Shown: positions 9,042 to 18,546, counted from the stretch's first letter. The stretch is DNA of 64,000 bases from Gemmatimonadota bacterium (GCA_028873695.1 JAPPNU010000026.1:18500-82499), one strand, 5' to 3'. Program-made: numbers and translations. Notes: a model not told the origin generated them from the letters alone.

Positions 9042-10145
9042 TCACCCAAGGGTCTGAATGTAAACTTGTTCCTGCTCCATGGCAATCCGGTCCCAGGAAA
9101 AGTTGGCGGCCCATGCCCTCCCGTTATCGCCAAGTTCCGCGCGCAGGCGGGAATCCTCGAGCAGGCGATTCATGGCGCCCGCCAGGGCTTCCGGGTCCTC
9201 CGCCGGCACCAGCAGGCCGGTCCGGTCCCGCCGGATGGCGTCGACGAGCCCTGGGATCTCCGTGCCGATCACCGCTTTCCCCGCGACGCCGGATTCGATC
9301 GCGGCGATGCCCCATCCTTCGAATCGGGAAGGCTGACAGGTGAACAACGCGCCGGCGTAGAGGTTCCATTTTTCCGCTTCCGAAACCGGCCCCGTGAGTT
9401 CCACGCGATCCGAAATGCCCAGGGAGCGGGAGACGGACATCAGTTCGTGCAGGCGAGCTTTCGTGCCCCGACCCGCAAGAACCAGGCGGACGTCTTGATG
9501 CGTTGGCTTCAGCGTGGCGAATGCCCGGAGCAGGACGTCGATGCCCTTGTTGTAGGTGTCCATGCGCCCGAAAAAGAGAATATAGTCCTCCTCGCGAGTT
9601 TCTGCCAACGCCGGGTGACGCACACCGTTGCATACCGTATGGACGGGTGTGTTCGGGCGCGCGCGCCTCTCCAGGTGACGGGCGGTACTCGGTGACACCG
9701 CGATGATCCGGCGGTGCAGCCGGGTGTGGAGGCCTTCGGCGGCGGCCGCCAGCAGGCCGATGCCGGGGTATTTCCGCGCGGCGTGTGCGGATATGGGATG
9801 GTGAAAGACCATCACCGAACGAGCCTGCCGGGATGGAAACGCGTAAACGGGCGAGAACGCGGAAAAGTCGTACACCCAGAGGTCGAAGGGCCACTTCGCC
9901 AACGCACGCGACGCCAGCGCCGAGAAGCTCAGACGGCTGAACAGATAGTTCCGGCAGGTCCCCACCCTGCGGATGCGGACGCCGTCGCGGCGTTCCTCCC
10001 GGGCGGCGCCGGGAAAGTGACCCGTCAGGAGGGTGATCTCGTGCTTCCGGGCCAGGCGGCGGTTGATCTCCATGGCCCTGACCGCGCCGCCTCCTCCGCA
10101 CCAGGGGTTGTCCACGTCGTCGTAAATGGTGTGGAGGATTCTCAT
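9042..10145 (-). CDS. GT4-family glycosyltransferase
   Basis: 367 residues with a GT-B fold. The N-terminal acceptor domain is followed by the nucleotide-sugar domain with FFGRMDTYNKGIDVLLRAF and the E-x7-E motif region RFEGWGIAAIESG. The first residues (MRILHTIYDDVDNPWCGGGGAVRAME) have a glycine-rich loop typical of GT4 donor-sugar retaining enzymes. It acts in the cytoplasm or at the inner membrane face to extend the glycan. It is 45 bases downstream of the HldE-like gene on the same strand and upstream of the dehydrogenase, and so belongs to the polysaccharide part of the cluster. Confidence 0.87.
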   Translation of the reverse strand: MRILHTIYDDVDNPWCGGGGAVRAMEINRRLARKHEITLLTGHFPGAAREERRDGVRIRRVGTCRNYLFSRLSFSALASRALAKWPFDLWVYDFSAFSPVYAFPSRQARSVMVFHHPISAHAARKYPGIGLLAAAAEGLHTRLHRRIIAVSPSTARHLERRARPNTPVHTVCNGVRHPALAETREEDYILFFGRMDTYNKGIDVLLRAFATLKPTHQDVRLVLAGRGTKARLHELMSVSRSLGISDRVELTGPVSEAEKWNLYAGALFTCQPSRFEGWGIAAIESGVAGKAVIGTEIPGLVDAIRRDRTGLLVPAEDPEALAGAMNRLLEDSRLRAELGDNGRAWAANFSWDRIAMEQEQVYIQTLG

Positions 10146-10190
10146 AATTCGGGGAGAGGGAAGAGATAATACGGGAGAGGATCGGTATCC

Positions 10191-10721
10191 TTACTTCACA
10201 CGCTCAATGATGCGTTCGATGACGGCGCTTGTCGAGGTGTTGAACCGCGTTGAAACCGTGGCTACACGGCCTCCCGCGCGTTCGACGACCTCGCGGGCGA
10301 CGATCTGGTCCGGCGAATAGTCCCCGCCCTTGACGAGGACGTCAGGCAGCAGGTCTCGCAGGATATCGTGCGGTGTGTCTTCCTCGAACACGCAGATATA
10401 GTCGACGGCTTCCAGGCCGGCCAGCACGCCGATCCGTTCCTCAATCGACAGAATCGGGCGGCCTCTGCCCTTGATGCGCCGGACGGAGTCGTCGCTGTTG
10501 AGCGCCACGAGGAGCGCGTCGCCCAGGGCGCGCGCCTGTTGAAGAAAAGCCACGTGGCCGGGATGGATCAGGTCGAAGCAGCCGTTGGTGAAGACCAGCC
10601 TTGCGCCGGTTCGCGCGAGACGCTGCCGCACCTTTCTGGCCCGGTCCGGTGAAAGGACCTTGCCGCCTTCGGCGCCGGGATCGATTCCCGGGCTCACGCG
10701 CGGCGCTTTATCGGGAGTCAT
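10191..10721 (-). CDS. D-glycero-beta-D-manno-heptose 1-phosphate adenylyltransferase (HldE C-domain/RfaE2 type)
   Basis: 176 residues from ATG 10721; the frame stays open further upstream but overlaps hisB and is not conserved there. The cytidylyltransferase-like fold is shown by VFTNGCFDLIHPGHVAFL with the HxGH nucleotide motif, GDALLVALNSDDSVRRIKG, and a C-terminal STRFNTSTSAVIERI segment matching the ISST-type motif. In this family the enzyme transfers AMP to heptose 1-phosphate for ADP-heptose. No kinase domain is fused, as in RfaE2. It follows hisB by 32 bases and so joins the histidine genes to the polysaccharide genes. A GHMP kinase at 20.6 kb could serve the same pathway. Confidence 0.85.
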   Translation of the reverse strand: MTPDKAPRVSPGIDPGAEGGKVLSPDRARKVRQRLARTGARLVFTNGCFDLIHPGHVAFLQQARALGDALLVALNSDDSVRRIKGRGRPILSIEERIGVLAGLEAVDYICVFEEDTPHDILRDLLPDVLVKGGDYSPDQIVAREVVERAGGRVATVSTRFNTSTSAVIERIIERVK

Positions 10722-10753
10722 GTTGAACCCGATGCGGAATGAAGTGCGGGCTG

Positions 10754-11347
10754 CTACAAAACGCCCTTGGTGGAGGGAATCCCCACGACGCCGGGGTCCT
10801 GTCCGCATGCCTGCCGGAGCGCCCGGCCGGCTGCCTTGAAAATCGCTTCGGTGGCGTGGTGGGCGTTTGTCCCGCGAATCAGGTCGATGTGTGCGTTCAG
10901 GCGCCCGTGGTCCGCGAGCGACCGGAAGAACTCCGGGCTCATCGCCGTGGGGTACGCGCCCACCATCTCGTCGGGCAGGTCGGCGTTGTAGACCAGGAAC
11001 GGACGGCCCGAGAGGTCGACGGCCGCGCGCGCGAGGGCTTCGTCCATAGGCACGAAACTGTGTCCGAAGCGTGTGATACCGGCCTTGTCGCCCAGCGCAT
11101 CGGAAAATGCCCTGCCCAGACAGATGCCCACGTCTTCCACCGTGTGGTGCGCGTCCACGTCCAGGTCGCCCCGGCAGGTCACGTCCAGGTCGAATGCCCC
11201 GTGCCTGGCGAACGCGTTGAGCATATGGTCGAAAAAACCGATGCCCGTTTCGAGCCGGCAGTCTCCCGACCCGTCCAGGTTCAGCGTGAGGTCGATATCG
11301 GTTTCCGAGGTCTTGCGTTGTATGCGGGCGGTGCGAAGGACCGGCAT
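10754..11347 (-). CDS. hisB: Imidazoleglycerol-phosphate dehydratase
   Basis: 197 residues, the usual monofunctional length. The family's two metal-binding signatures are present: HHTVEDVG in the first half and HHATEAIFKAAGRAL in the second, along with FDHMLNAFARHG. It catalyses step 6 of histidine synthesis, dehydration of imidazoleglycerol phosphate. It is the last of four his genes (hisG-hisD-hisC-hisB). The 94 bases between it and hisC hold a low-complexity ATCCTG repeat. No histidinol-phosphate phosphatase domain is fused. Confidence 0.96.
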   Translation of the reverse strand: MPVLRTARIQRKTSETDIDLTLNLDGSGDCRLETGIGFFDHMLNAFARHGAFDLDVTCRGDLDVDAHHTVEDVGICLGRAFSDALGDKAGITRFGHSFVPMDEALARAAVDLSGRPFLVYNADLPDEMVGAYPTAMSPEFFRSLADHGRLNAHIDLIRGTNAHHATEAIFKAAGRALRQACGQDPGVVGIPSTKGVL

Positions 11348-11441
11348 GGGGGTCTACCTTTCCTGAATTTGGCTTCTAATCCTGCCTGATCCTGGTAATC
11401 CTGCTCATCCTGTCCATCCATGTAAGTTTGTGTTCTGTGGA

Positions 11442-12530
11442 CTATTCAGGCTGTACGAACGAATCATTGAGCGTCCCCTCGAGCGCGTTCAGAAAGAGGG
11501 TGTTTTCCCCGGCCCTGCCGATACTCACCCGCAGGGCGTTCTCAAGGAGAGGATACGAGGTGACGTTGCGGATGAGGATGCCCCTTTCGATAAGCCCGTT
11601 GAAGACCCGGGCGGGGTCGCTGACTTCGAAGAGGATGAAGTTCGCATGCGACGGCCGGGGGCGGACGCCGTCCATTTTCCGGAGGGCACTGAACACCCGC
11701 TCTCGTTCGTCCCGGATCGTCCTGACGCGTTCCCGGATCAGGCGCTCGTGTTTCAGAATGTGCAGCGCCGCCGAATGGGAGAAGAGGTTGATGTCGAACG
11801 GCACTTTGGCTTTGAGGACCTCCCGGGCGATTTCGGGATGCGCCATCAGGTAGCCGATGCGGATACCCGCCGCGCCGAGGGCTTTTGAAAAGGTCTTCAA
11901 CACGATGAGATTGGGATATTCCCCGAGCAGGTCGCGCGCCGTCTCATCGCTGAATTCCGCATAGGCCTCGTCCACCATCACCAGCGCGTCGGTTTGTTCG
12001 AGCAGGGCTTTCAGGTCCGTATTGGAAACGACGCAGCCGGTCGGGTTGTTGGGGGAGCCGAAGACGACCATGTTGGCCGATTCCCGCCGGACGGCTTCCC
12101 GGATACCGGGCAGGTCGAAGGTGAAGTCCGCGGTGAGGTCCACCGGAACCACGCGACCGCCGAAGAAGCCGGCGTAGAGGCCGTACAGCGAAAAACTGGG
12201 CGACGGGATGACCACCGGCGCGCCCGGGCAGGTGCTGACGGCCAGAACGAGCTGTACGAGGGTGTTGGAGCCGTTGCATACGATCAGCGCGTCAGGACGC
12301 CAGCCGGCGAAGTCGGCCAGGGCTTCAACCAGGTCCATCTCCATCGGCTGGGGATAGCGGAACCAGGGCCGCTTCCGGACGTCCGCCAGGATCTCGTTCT
12401 TGAGATCGTCCGGAACGTCGAACGGGCTTTCATTCTGATTCAGTTTTACCGGGCAGTCGTAGTGCGTCAGGTGGTACCCGTCCGCGGACCGGATTTCCGG
12501 CCTGATGCGTTTCAGGGGCGGATCGATCAT
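11442..12530 (-). CDS. hisC: Histidinol-phosphate aminotransferase
   Basis: 362 residues from ATG 12530. The open frame extends about 120 codons further upstream but that part overlaps hisD and is Arg-rich antisense-like sequence. It is a fold-type I PLP enzyme: N29-QNE substrate loop, SPNNPTG (159-165), VDEAYAEF with D187 and Y190, and the Schiff-base lysine K216 in LKTFSKALGAAGIRIGY. It transfers an amino group from glutamate to imidazole-acetol phosphate. It lies 89 bases downstream of hisD in the same direction. Confidence 0.95.
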   Translation of the reverse strand: MIDPPLKRIRPEIRSADGYHLTHYDCPVKLNQNESPFDVPDDLKNEILADVRKRPWFRYPQPMEMDLVEALADFAGWRPDALIVCNGSNTLVQLVLAVSTCPGAPVVIPSPSFSLYGLYAGFFGGRVVPVDLTADFTFDLPGIREAVRRESANMVVFGSPNNPTGCVVSNTDLKALLEQTDALVMVDEAYAEFSDETARDLLGEYPNLIVLKTFSKALGAAGIRIGYLMAHPEIAREVLKAKVPFDINLFSHSAALHILKHERLIRERVRTIRDERERVFSALRKMDGVRPRPSHANFILFEVSDPARVFNGLIERGILIRNVTSYPLLENALRVSIGRAGENTLFLNALEGTLNDSFVQPE

Positions 12531-12619
12531 CGGAGACGATCCAAAATGAGAACGCCGCGCCCGCATTGTCGCCGGCGTGCGACGGTGGCGCGGGCGGGCG
12601 GCTGCGGATGGCGCCGGCG

Positions 12620-13915
12620 CTATTCCTGCCGGACACGGATGGCGTTGGCGTGCGCGTCCAGTCCCTCGGCTTCCGCCAGGGCGATAATATCGCCGGCCGT
12701 CTTCTTCAAACGGCGGTCCGTGTAGGAGACGATACTCGAGCTTTTCAAAAAGGTATCCACGCCCACCGGCGAGGCGAACCGCGCGGCGCCGGCGGTGGGC
12801 AGAATGTGGTTCACGCCGGCGTAATAGTCGCCGACGGGTTCGGACGAGGCCGCGCCCAGAAAGACCGCGCCCGCGTTTCTGACCTCGTTCAGACGGGACC
12901 ACGGGTCGCGCACCAGGAGTTCGACGTGTTCCGGGGCGATACGGTTCGCCAGCCGGATGCCTTCGTCCAGGTCCCTGACCACCACAACCGCGCCGAAGTT
13001 GCGAAGGGCTTTGCGGACGGCGTCGCGGCGGTCCAGGCGGGCGGCCTGCCGCTCGACCTCGTCGGCGACCTCACCCGCGAGGGCTGAACTGGGCGTGATA
13101 CACACGACGGCTTCGAAGCCGCTTCCATGTTCGGCCTGCGACAGCAGGTCGGCGGCGACGTACCTGGGGTTTGCCTCCTCGTCGGCCAGTACGACGATTT
13201 CGCTGGGGCCGGCGACCATGTCGACGTCGACGGTTCCGAAGACCAGTTTCTTGGCGATCTGCACGGACGGGTGGCCTGGGCCCACGAGTTTGTCCACGCC
13301 CGGGATGGAGGCGGTGCCGAAGGCCAGGGCGGCAACGGCCTGCGCGCCGAAAACCCTGTAGATTTCGTCAACGCCCACCACGTGGGCGGCCGCCAGTACG
13401 GCCGGATGCACGGAGCCGTCCGGTCGCGGCGGCGTGGCCATGCAGAGGCGCGTCACGCCTGCGATGCGGGCCGGAATGGCGGCCATCAGCAGCGTTGAGA
13501 AAAGCGGGGCGCTGGCGCCGGGAATGAGCATGCCAACCCGCTCGATGGGGAGTACCCGCCTGCCGAGTACGACGCCGTCGCCGTCTTCGATGAACCACGA
13601 GGTCTGTTTCTGTGCGCCGTGAAACCGCCGGATGTTCTCCGCCGCGGCCCTGATGGTTCGGATCAGGTCCGGGTCCGTTTCCCGGTACGCGGCGTGGACG
13701 TCCGATTCAGGCACGCGCATCCCGGACGCCGTGAGATCCACGCCGTCCAGTCTGCGGGTATATTCCAGGACCGCGTCGTCGCCGCGTACCCGCACGGCGT
13801 TGACGATTTCCTGAGCGGAGGCCAGCAGGTCCGGCTCGAAATCTGTGGTCCGCGAAAGAATGGCGCTGAGTCTGGGGGGCGGGTTCTCCTGATCGTAGGT
13901 GACAACGTCGATCAT
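12620..13915 (-). CDS. hisD: Histidinol dehydrogenase
   Basis: 431 residues, the usual length. It has the family signature around DMVAGPSEIVVLADEEANP, the zinc/active-site segment AEHGSGFEAVVC, and NRIAPEHVELLV containing the catalytic Glu-His pair. It performs the last two NAD-dependent oxidations from histidinol to histidine. Its ATG overlaps the hisG stop by one base (TGATG), indicating translational coupling. Confidence 0.96.
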   Translation of the reverse strand: MIDVVTYDQENPPPRLSAILSRTTDFEPDLLASAQEIVNAVRVRGDDAVLEYTRRLDGVDLTASGMRVPESDVHAAYRETDPDLIRTIRAAAENIRRFHGAQKQTSWFIEDGDGVVLGRRVLPIERVGMLIPGASAPLFSTLLMAAIPARIAGVTRLCMATPPRPDGSVHPAVLAAAHVVGVDEIYRVFGAQAVAALAFGTASIPGVDKLVGPGHPSVQIAKKLVFGTVDVDMVAGPSEIVVLADEEANPRYVAADLLSQAEHGSGFEAVVCITPSSALAGEVADEVERQAARLDRRDAVRKALRNFGAVVVVRDLDEGIRLANRIAPEHVELLVRDPWSRLNEVRNAGAVFLGAASSEPVGDYYAGVNHILPTAGAARFASPVGVDTFLKSSSIVSYTDRRLKKTAGDIIALAEAEGLDAHANAIRVRQE

Positions 13916-14835
13916 CAGTATATCACTTTGTTCAATGGATATTCAATGATGCCCTCGGCGCCATAGTTTTTCAGCAGGGGCACGGTGTCGCGCACAACCC
14001 GTTCGTCAACGACGACCTCCACCGCCACCCAGTCGCCGTCGAGCAGGTTGGAAATGGTGGGGTTGTTCAGTGCGGGAAGCAGGCCCACAACCGCATCCAG
14101 ATCTTTCCGCCTGACGTTCATCTTCAGGCCCACCTTGTCTTCAGCCTGGAAGGCGCCCACGAGCAGCGTGGCGATATTCCGGGCTTTCTCCCGTTTCCAC
14201 GGGTCGTCCCACGCGCTTCTGTTGGCGACGAAGCGCGGGGTGGTCTCGAGCAGGTCTTCCACGATCCGGAGTTTGTTGGCGCGGATCGAAGACCCGGTTT
14301 CCGTGAGTTCCACAATGGCGTCCACCAGACCGGGCACGAAACCACCGCCGTCATCAGCCTGCGCCGGCGCGCCCGCCGCCCGGACCTTGGCCTCCGTGGA
14401 CCCCCAGGAGAACTCCACTTCCGCCTGTACGCCCCGCGCGTCCAGGAACTTCCTGGTGACATTGACCAGTTCCGTTGCGATACGCCCGCCCTGCAGATCC
14501 TCCACTGTGCGGACCGGGGACGCTTCCGGCACGGCGATAACCCAGCGCGCGGGCTGTGCGGTGGATTTGCTGTACGGCAGTTCCGCGACCTCGACGACGT
14601 CGGCGTCGTTTTCCAGGATCCAGTCCTTGCCCGTAAGGCCCACGTCGAGTACGCCCCGTTCCACGTAATGGGCGATCTCCTGTGCGCGAAGGAACAGGCC
14701 CTCCAGGTCCGGATCGTCTATGGACGGGACGTAGGACCTGTGGTTGGCGCGAATCCGGTAGCCTGCGTTCGCGAACAGATCGAGCGTGGACTCCTGAAGG
14801 CTGCCCGACGGCAGTGCGATTCTCAAAACCGCCAT
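13915..14835 (-). CDS. hisG: ATP phosphoribosyltransferase, long form
   Basis: 306 residues from ATG 14835 (MAVLRIALPSGSLQEST). The long-form HisG layout is seen: two catalytic domains with GVLDVGLTGKDWILEN and the PRPP-binding region, then a C-terminal ACT-like regulatory domain from about residue 235 (VGLKMNVRRKDLDAVVGLLPAL ... YPLNKVIY) that binds histidine for feedback inhibition and does not need HisZ. It catalyses the first step of histidine synthesis and heads the operon. Frames upstream of 14835 run into repeat DNA and were not used. A weak promoter candidate lies 60-90 bases upstream. Confidence 0.95.
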   Translation of the reverse strand: MAVLRIALPSGSLQESTLDLFANAGYRIRANHRSYVPSIDDPDLEGLFLRAQEIAHYVERGVLDVGLTGKDWILENDADVVEVAELPYSKSTAQPARWVIAVPEASPVRTVEDLQGGRIATELVNVTRKFLDARGVQAEVEFSWGSTEAKVRAAGAPAQADDGGGFVPGLVDAIVELTETGSSIRANKLRIVEDLLETTPRFVANRSAWDDPWKREKARNIATLLVGAFQAEDKVGLKMNVRRKDLDAVVGLLPALNNPTISNLLDGDWVAVEVVVDERVVRDTVPLLKNYGAEGIIEYPLNKVIY

Positions 14836-15691
14836 TGAAGATTCCCCTGCGGCGGGGATATCTGCGGCCCCGCCCGTGTGAAGGACGGTCTCAAAATTCA
14901 CACAATCCATCATACTTGTCAACATAAACCTATCCCAAACACGCGACGAAAGGCCCGCGTGACCGGCGGCCGGGCGCCCACAAGGGACGCCCCTACAAGG
15001 CGGTAACGAGCGAATCAGGGACGTAGGCGCTTTGATCTCGCGCCGGCATCGTGGAGCACGCATCGCCGATAGATTCGTCCAAGTCATATCGCTCGCATTC
15101 AGATAGACATTCGGTTGGCTGACGCGATACCACTCCGGAGCACTCCCGGAGCAGGGCGCGTTGTCCCGTCCCGCTCCGATTATCGGTATCCTCCGGGGCT
15201 GGCAGGACACCGTATCAGGTGAGTACCGTGAGGGTATTCGCGCCATGCATAAGGCAGGCCCCGCGCCCAGCGGCGACTATTCCAAGGGCGGTTAGACGGT
15301 AGAGGTGAGCCGTTAGAAGAAATCCTTGCCCGATACTTTATTCCTTCTTGCCTTCGGCACGAGAAGAAACCTCGCAAGGCGGGTACTCTCTCCCCTCTCC
15401 CGTCTTCCGTCTCCCCGCTTTTTAGGAACACGCCGTAGGCAGGGAATTTGGGGAGAAGTGGATTTTGAATTTGGACTTCGCTCTTGCCTTCCGCTTTTAG
15501 CTGACAGCTGTAAACTGATAGCTGACAGCTTTGTCTGAAGGGGCGGGTGGAGTGGTCCCTCCGGTTGACAAAACCGCCGCAGAGGCGTAAGTTTGTCTTG
15601 AATTCAGCAGGCGCCCGCGGGCGGGACAGAACACGGATTTCATCTCCTTTCCTGAACAGAAATCCTGTATTCGAAAACCACAAACGAACGG
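14836..15691. repeat. Intergenic repeat array (small hairpin, P6, P1, P9) between divergent hisG and the phosphoesterase gene
   Basis: About 856 bases between divergent genes. It holds a GGGCG...CGCCC hairpin with a CCACAAGGGA loop (about 14974-14996), a P6 unit (about 15085-15288, ending at CAGGCCCCGCGCCCAG), a P1 element (about 15290-15424) and a P9 unit (about 15422-15535). The rest, 15536-15691, is unassigned and is the leader of the phosphoesterase gene. No gene is seen. Confidence 0.7.
14894..14922 (-). promoter_or_regulatory. Possible sigma-70 promoter of the his operon
   Basis: On the minus strand a perfect TTGACA (14917-14922) is followed after 17 bases by GAATTT (14894-14899), a poor -10 box. 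It lies about 60 bases upstream of hisG. No his leader peptide rich in His codons or attenuator was seen. Low confidence because of the weak -10. Confidence 0.3.
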
Positions 15692-16195
15692 ATGGTCGCC
15701 ATGGCACACGCGCATCTGGTGGGACTGATCGCCGACACGCACGACAACAAGGCTTCCGTGGAGAAGGCGACGGCAGTGTTCAACGAGCGGGACGTCGGGC
15801 TGGTGGTGCACGCCGGGGACTATATCGCGCCCTTCAACGCCAAATGGATGGCCGGCATGAGCGCCCCCATGGTCGGTGTTTTCGGCAATAACGACGGCGA
15901 GCGCTTCGGGCTTCGCGCCCAGTTCGAATCGCTGGGCGCCATACACCGCGCGCCGTACGCATTCGCGCACGAGGGCAGGCGGCTGCTGGTTCTTCACGAA
16001 CCCGACGAGGTGGACGCGCTGGCGGCAAGCGGCGCTTATGACGTGATCGTCTACGGTCATACCCACGAGATCGACGTGCGCACCGGCGGGACGCTGGTCG
16101 TCAATCCCGGGGAGGCCGGCGGCTGGGTGACCGGCCGGTCCACGGTAGGGCTGCTGGATCTGCAGCGCCTTCACGTCGAGATTCTGGACCTCTGA
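15692..16195 (+). CDS. YfcE/MJ0936-family metallophosphoesterase
   Basis: 167 residues with the full metal-binding set of small calcineurin-like phosphodiesterases: ADTHD (first Asp/His), HAGDY (bridging Asp), FGNND (Asn-Asp), LHEP and YGHTHEIDV. A final NPGEAGGWVTGRSTVGLLDL is typical of the YfcE family. Members hydrolyse phosphodiesters with Mn or Ni; the natural substrate is not defined. Start ATG 15692 or the in-frame ATG at 15701, which has a GGATGG stretch just upstream; the second is slightly better. The gene is followed by a P8 fragment and then uvrC. Confidence 0.85.
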   Translation: MVAMAHAHLVGLIADTHDNKASVEKATAVFNERDVGLVVHAGDYIAPFNAKWMAGMSAPMVGVFGNNDGERFGLRAQFESLGAIHRAPYAFAHEGRRLLVLHEPDEVDALAASGAYDVIVYGHTHEIDVRTGGTLVVNPGEAGGWVTGRSTVGLLDLQRLHVEILDL

Positions 16196-16214
16196 CCGCG
16201 TTTCACACCGGTCC

Positions 16215-16278
16215 CGTCTGTGTCTTTTGTGCTTTTTGTGGTCAATTGGACCGTTGTCTTTTCTCGGATTGAGGTTAA
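16215..16278 (+). repeat. Fragment of P8 repeat upstream of uvrC
   Basis: This stretch holds only the closing part of the P8 unit (TTTTGTGCTTTTTGTGG ... GATTGAGGTTAACC). It forms an open frame continuous with uvrC, but the uvrC start lies downstream at 16322. Confidence 0.7.
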
Positions 16279-16321
16279 CCGCGGGACGGCGGCGCAGGCT
16301 TCCTCGAACAAGGTTTGGAAG

Positions 16322-18211
16322 ATGAACTCGGGAACGGAAAATCGCAGTGCGGCGCCGGCCGGACTGAGCCGAAAAGCCGTGCGCAGGCGACTCAGTGAGA
16401 TTGTGTCTCATATGCCGCGGGAACCCGGTGTGTATATGTTGAAGGACGAACTGGGGCGGATCATATACATAGGAAAGGCAAAGTGCCTGCGAAGCCGGGC
16501 GCAATCCTACATCCGGTCCAACGCGTACGACGGCCGGCGTCAGTTCCGGGCGCTCGTGCGCAACGCGCGGGACCTGGAATACATCGTGGCGGATACCGAG
16601 GTGGATGCCCTGATCCTGGAGTCCAATCTGATCAAGGAGCATAAGCCAAGGTACAATATCAACCTGAAAGACGACAAGAAGTACCCGTTCGTCCGGATTA
16701 CCGATGAGCCCTTTCCCAGAATTCTGTTTACGCGCGACGTGATCAAGGACGGGTCGCGCTATCTGGGACCCTATACCGACGTGAAGGCCCTGCGCCGGAC
16801 CCTCGAAACCATGCACCGGCTGTTCCGTATACGAAGCTGTGACTACGCGTTGCCGGCCGCGAACGTCCGCCTCTGCCTCGATTATGAGATAAAACGTTGC
16901 GACGGACCCTGCGAGGGGCTTATCTCGGCAGCGGAATACCGCAAGATCGTGCGCGAGGCCGTGCTGTTTCTGACGGGGCGCCATACGCAGGTGGTGGCCG
17001 CGCTGAAGGAACGCATGCGGAATGCGGCCGCCGAACAGCGTTTCGAGGAGGCCGTGGTCTACCGGGACCGGCTTCGGGACCTGGAGCAGACGACCAACCG
17101 CCAGAGAGTGGTGTCCGCCGAACAGAAAGACTGGGACACGATCGCGGTCGCCAGGGAAGACGACGAAGCCTGCTGCGTGGTGATGGAGGTACGCGAGGGA
17201 AGGCTGATCGGGAGGCAGCACTATTTCCTGGGTGGCGTGCTGGACGCGCCGGTCGAAGAGGTGGTCGGCTCCTTCGTCCAGTTGCTCTATCTGACGGCAT
17301 CGTTCGTGCCGGAGGAGATCTGCCTGCCGTGCGATATCGAGTCCCGCGAGACCGTGCTGGACTGGCTGAGGGGGCGTGCGGGGGGTCTGGTGGAAATCCG
17401 CGTGCCGCAGCGGGGCGACAAGGCGCGGCTGGTGAAGATGGCGGAGAACAACGCCGCGCTGTTGCTCAGCGAGCGCCGGTTGAGGCGGGAGAACAGCCGG
17501 TCCCAGGCGCCCGCCGCGGTCGCCGCGCTGCAGCGCGACCTGCGCCTCGAGCGGCCCCCGAAGCGGATCGAGGCCATGGACATTTCGAATTTCCAGGGGT
17601 CGGACCCCGTGGCGTCGCTGGTGTGTTTCGTAGACGGCCGCCCCCGGAAATCCGAGTACAGGCACTTCAGGATTACGGGTATCGAAGGTCCCGACGATTT
17701 CGCGATGATGCGGCAGGTGGTGACGCGGCGTTTCAAACGCCTGATGGAGGAGGGGCGGGCGTTTCCGGATCTGCTGCTGATCGACGGCGGAAAGGGGCAG
17801 CTCTCCAGCGCGGTGGCTGCGTTGAATGAGGTCGGCGTCCGGGATCAGCCGGTGATCGGCCTCGCCAAGCGGCTCGAGGAAGTTTTCCTGCCGGCCCACC
17901 CGGACCCGCAGAACATCCCCAAGGCATCGGCGGCGCTCAAGCTGTTGCAGGCCGTCCGGGATGAGTCGCACCGGTTTGCCGTCACCTATCACCGCAAGTT
18001 GAGGCAGAAACGAACGCTGGCTTCCCGGCTGGATGAGCTCGACGGGGTGGGTCCTTCCCGGCGGAAAGCGATGCTGGCCCATTTCGGATCCATGAAAAAG
18101 ATCCTGCAGGCGGGCGCGGTGGAACTCGCGGCGGTGGAAGGCATCGGACCGAAGCTCGCCGAACAGATCGCGAAACAACTGGCAATGGATCTATCGAAAC
18201 CTACCCCGTGA
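16322..18211 (+). CDS. uvrC: Excinuclease ABC subunit C
   Basis: 629 residues from ATG 16322. Domains in order: GIY-YIG nuclease (EPGVYMLKDELGRIIYIGKAKCLRSRAQSY, about 37-66), a Cys-containing linker (CLDYEIKRCDGPCEG), a UVR motif that contacts UvrB (EQRFEEAVVYRDRLRDLE), the RNase H-like 5' nuclease (IEAMDISNFQGSDPVASLV; LLLIDGGKGQLSSA), and two helix-hairpin-helix units (LDGVGPSRRKAML; VEGIGPKLAEQI). It makes both incisions in nucleotide excision repair. Earlier in-frame codons translate the P8 repeat and were excluded. Confidence 0.96.
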   Translation: MNSGTENRSAAPAGLSRKAVRRRLSEIVSHMPREPGVYMLKDELGRIIYIGKAKCLRSRAQSYIRSNAYDGRRQFRALVRNARDLEYIVADTEVDALILESNLIKEHKPRYNINLKDDKKYPFVRITDEPFPRILFTRDVIKDGSRYLGPYTDVKALRRTLETMHRLFRIRSCDYALPAANVRLCLDYEIKRCDGPCEGLISAAEYRKIVREAVLFLTGRHTQVVAALKERMRNAAAEQRFEEAVVYRDRLRDLEQTTNRQRVVSAEQKDWDTIAVAREDDEACCVVMEVREGRLIGRQHYFLGGVLDAPVEEVVGSFVQLLYLTASFVPEEICLPCDIESRETVLDWLRGRAGGLVEIRVPQRGDKARLVKMAENNAALLLSERRLRRENSRSQAPAAVAALQRDLRLERPPKRIEAMDISNFQGSDPVASLVCFVDGRPRKSEYRHFRITGIEGPDDFAMMRQVVTRRFKRLMEEGRAFPDLLLIDGGKGQLSSAVAALNEVGVRDQPVIGLAKRLEEVFLPAHPDPQNIPKASAALKLLQAVRDESHRFAVTYHRKLRQKRTLASRLDELDGVGPSRRKAMLAHFGSMKKILQAGAVELAAVEGIGPKLAEQIAKQLAMDLSKPTP

Positions 18212-18546
18212 CCCCCTTCCTGAAGGAAGAAGGAAGAAGGAAAAAGTAGCGGTAACATTGACCTCTGTCACTTCCGCAATCGGACTCTCTCAAGAATCGA
18301 ATGGAAGCGGATTGCTGAGGAGAGTGGAAAACCGGCGGCGTTTCCTTGAAAATCAGAGCGTCTATGGATGGCCGGCACGCGAAACCCGCCTTTTCTCCCT
18401 CTTTCCTTTAGGAGAGAGGGCCGGGGAGAGAGGTCTGCGGGGTGGTGGGGAGGGTTTGCTCTTGCCTTTGCCTTTCGTTTTTTGGCTAATGGCTGAGAGC
18501 TTTACCTGAGGGCCGGGAGCGCGGCCTATTAACAAGGAGTCCACTT
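18212..18546. repeat. Intergenic repeats P7 and P2 between uvrC and the alkyltransferase gene
   Basis: A purine tract (18222-18248) and a P7 unit (to about 18341) are followed by a P2 hairpin (about 18392-18436) and a short P9-like end. The alkyltransferase gene has its own AAGGAG near 18532. No gene is seen. Confidence 0.7.

Noticed and set aside
15497..18178. 893-codon open frame on the minus strand
   Set aside because: Antisense to uvrC and to the phosphoesterase gene, both of which have clear motifs on the plus strand.
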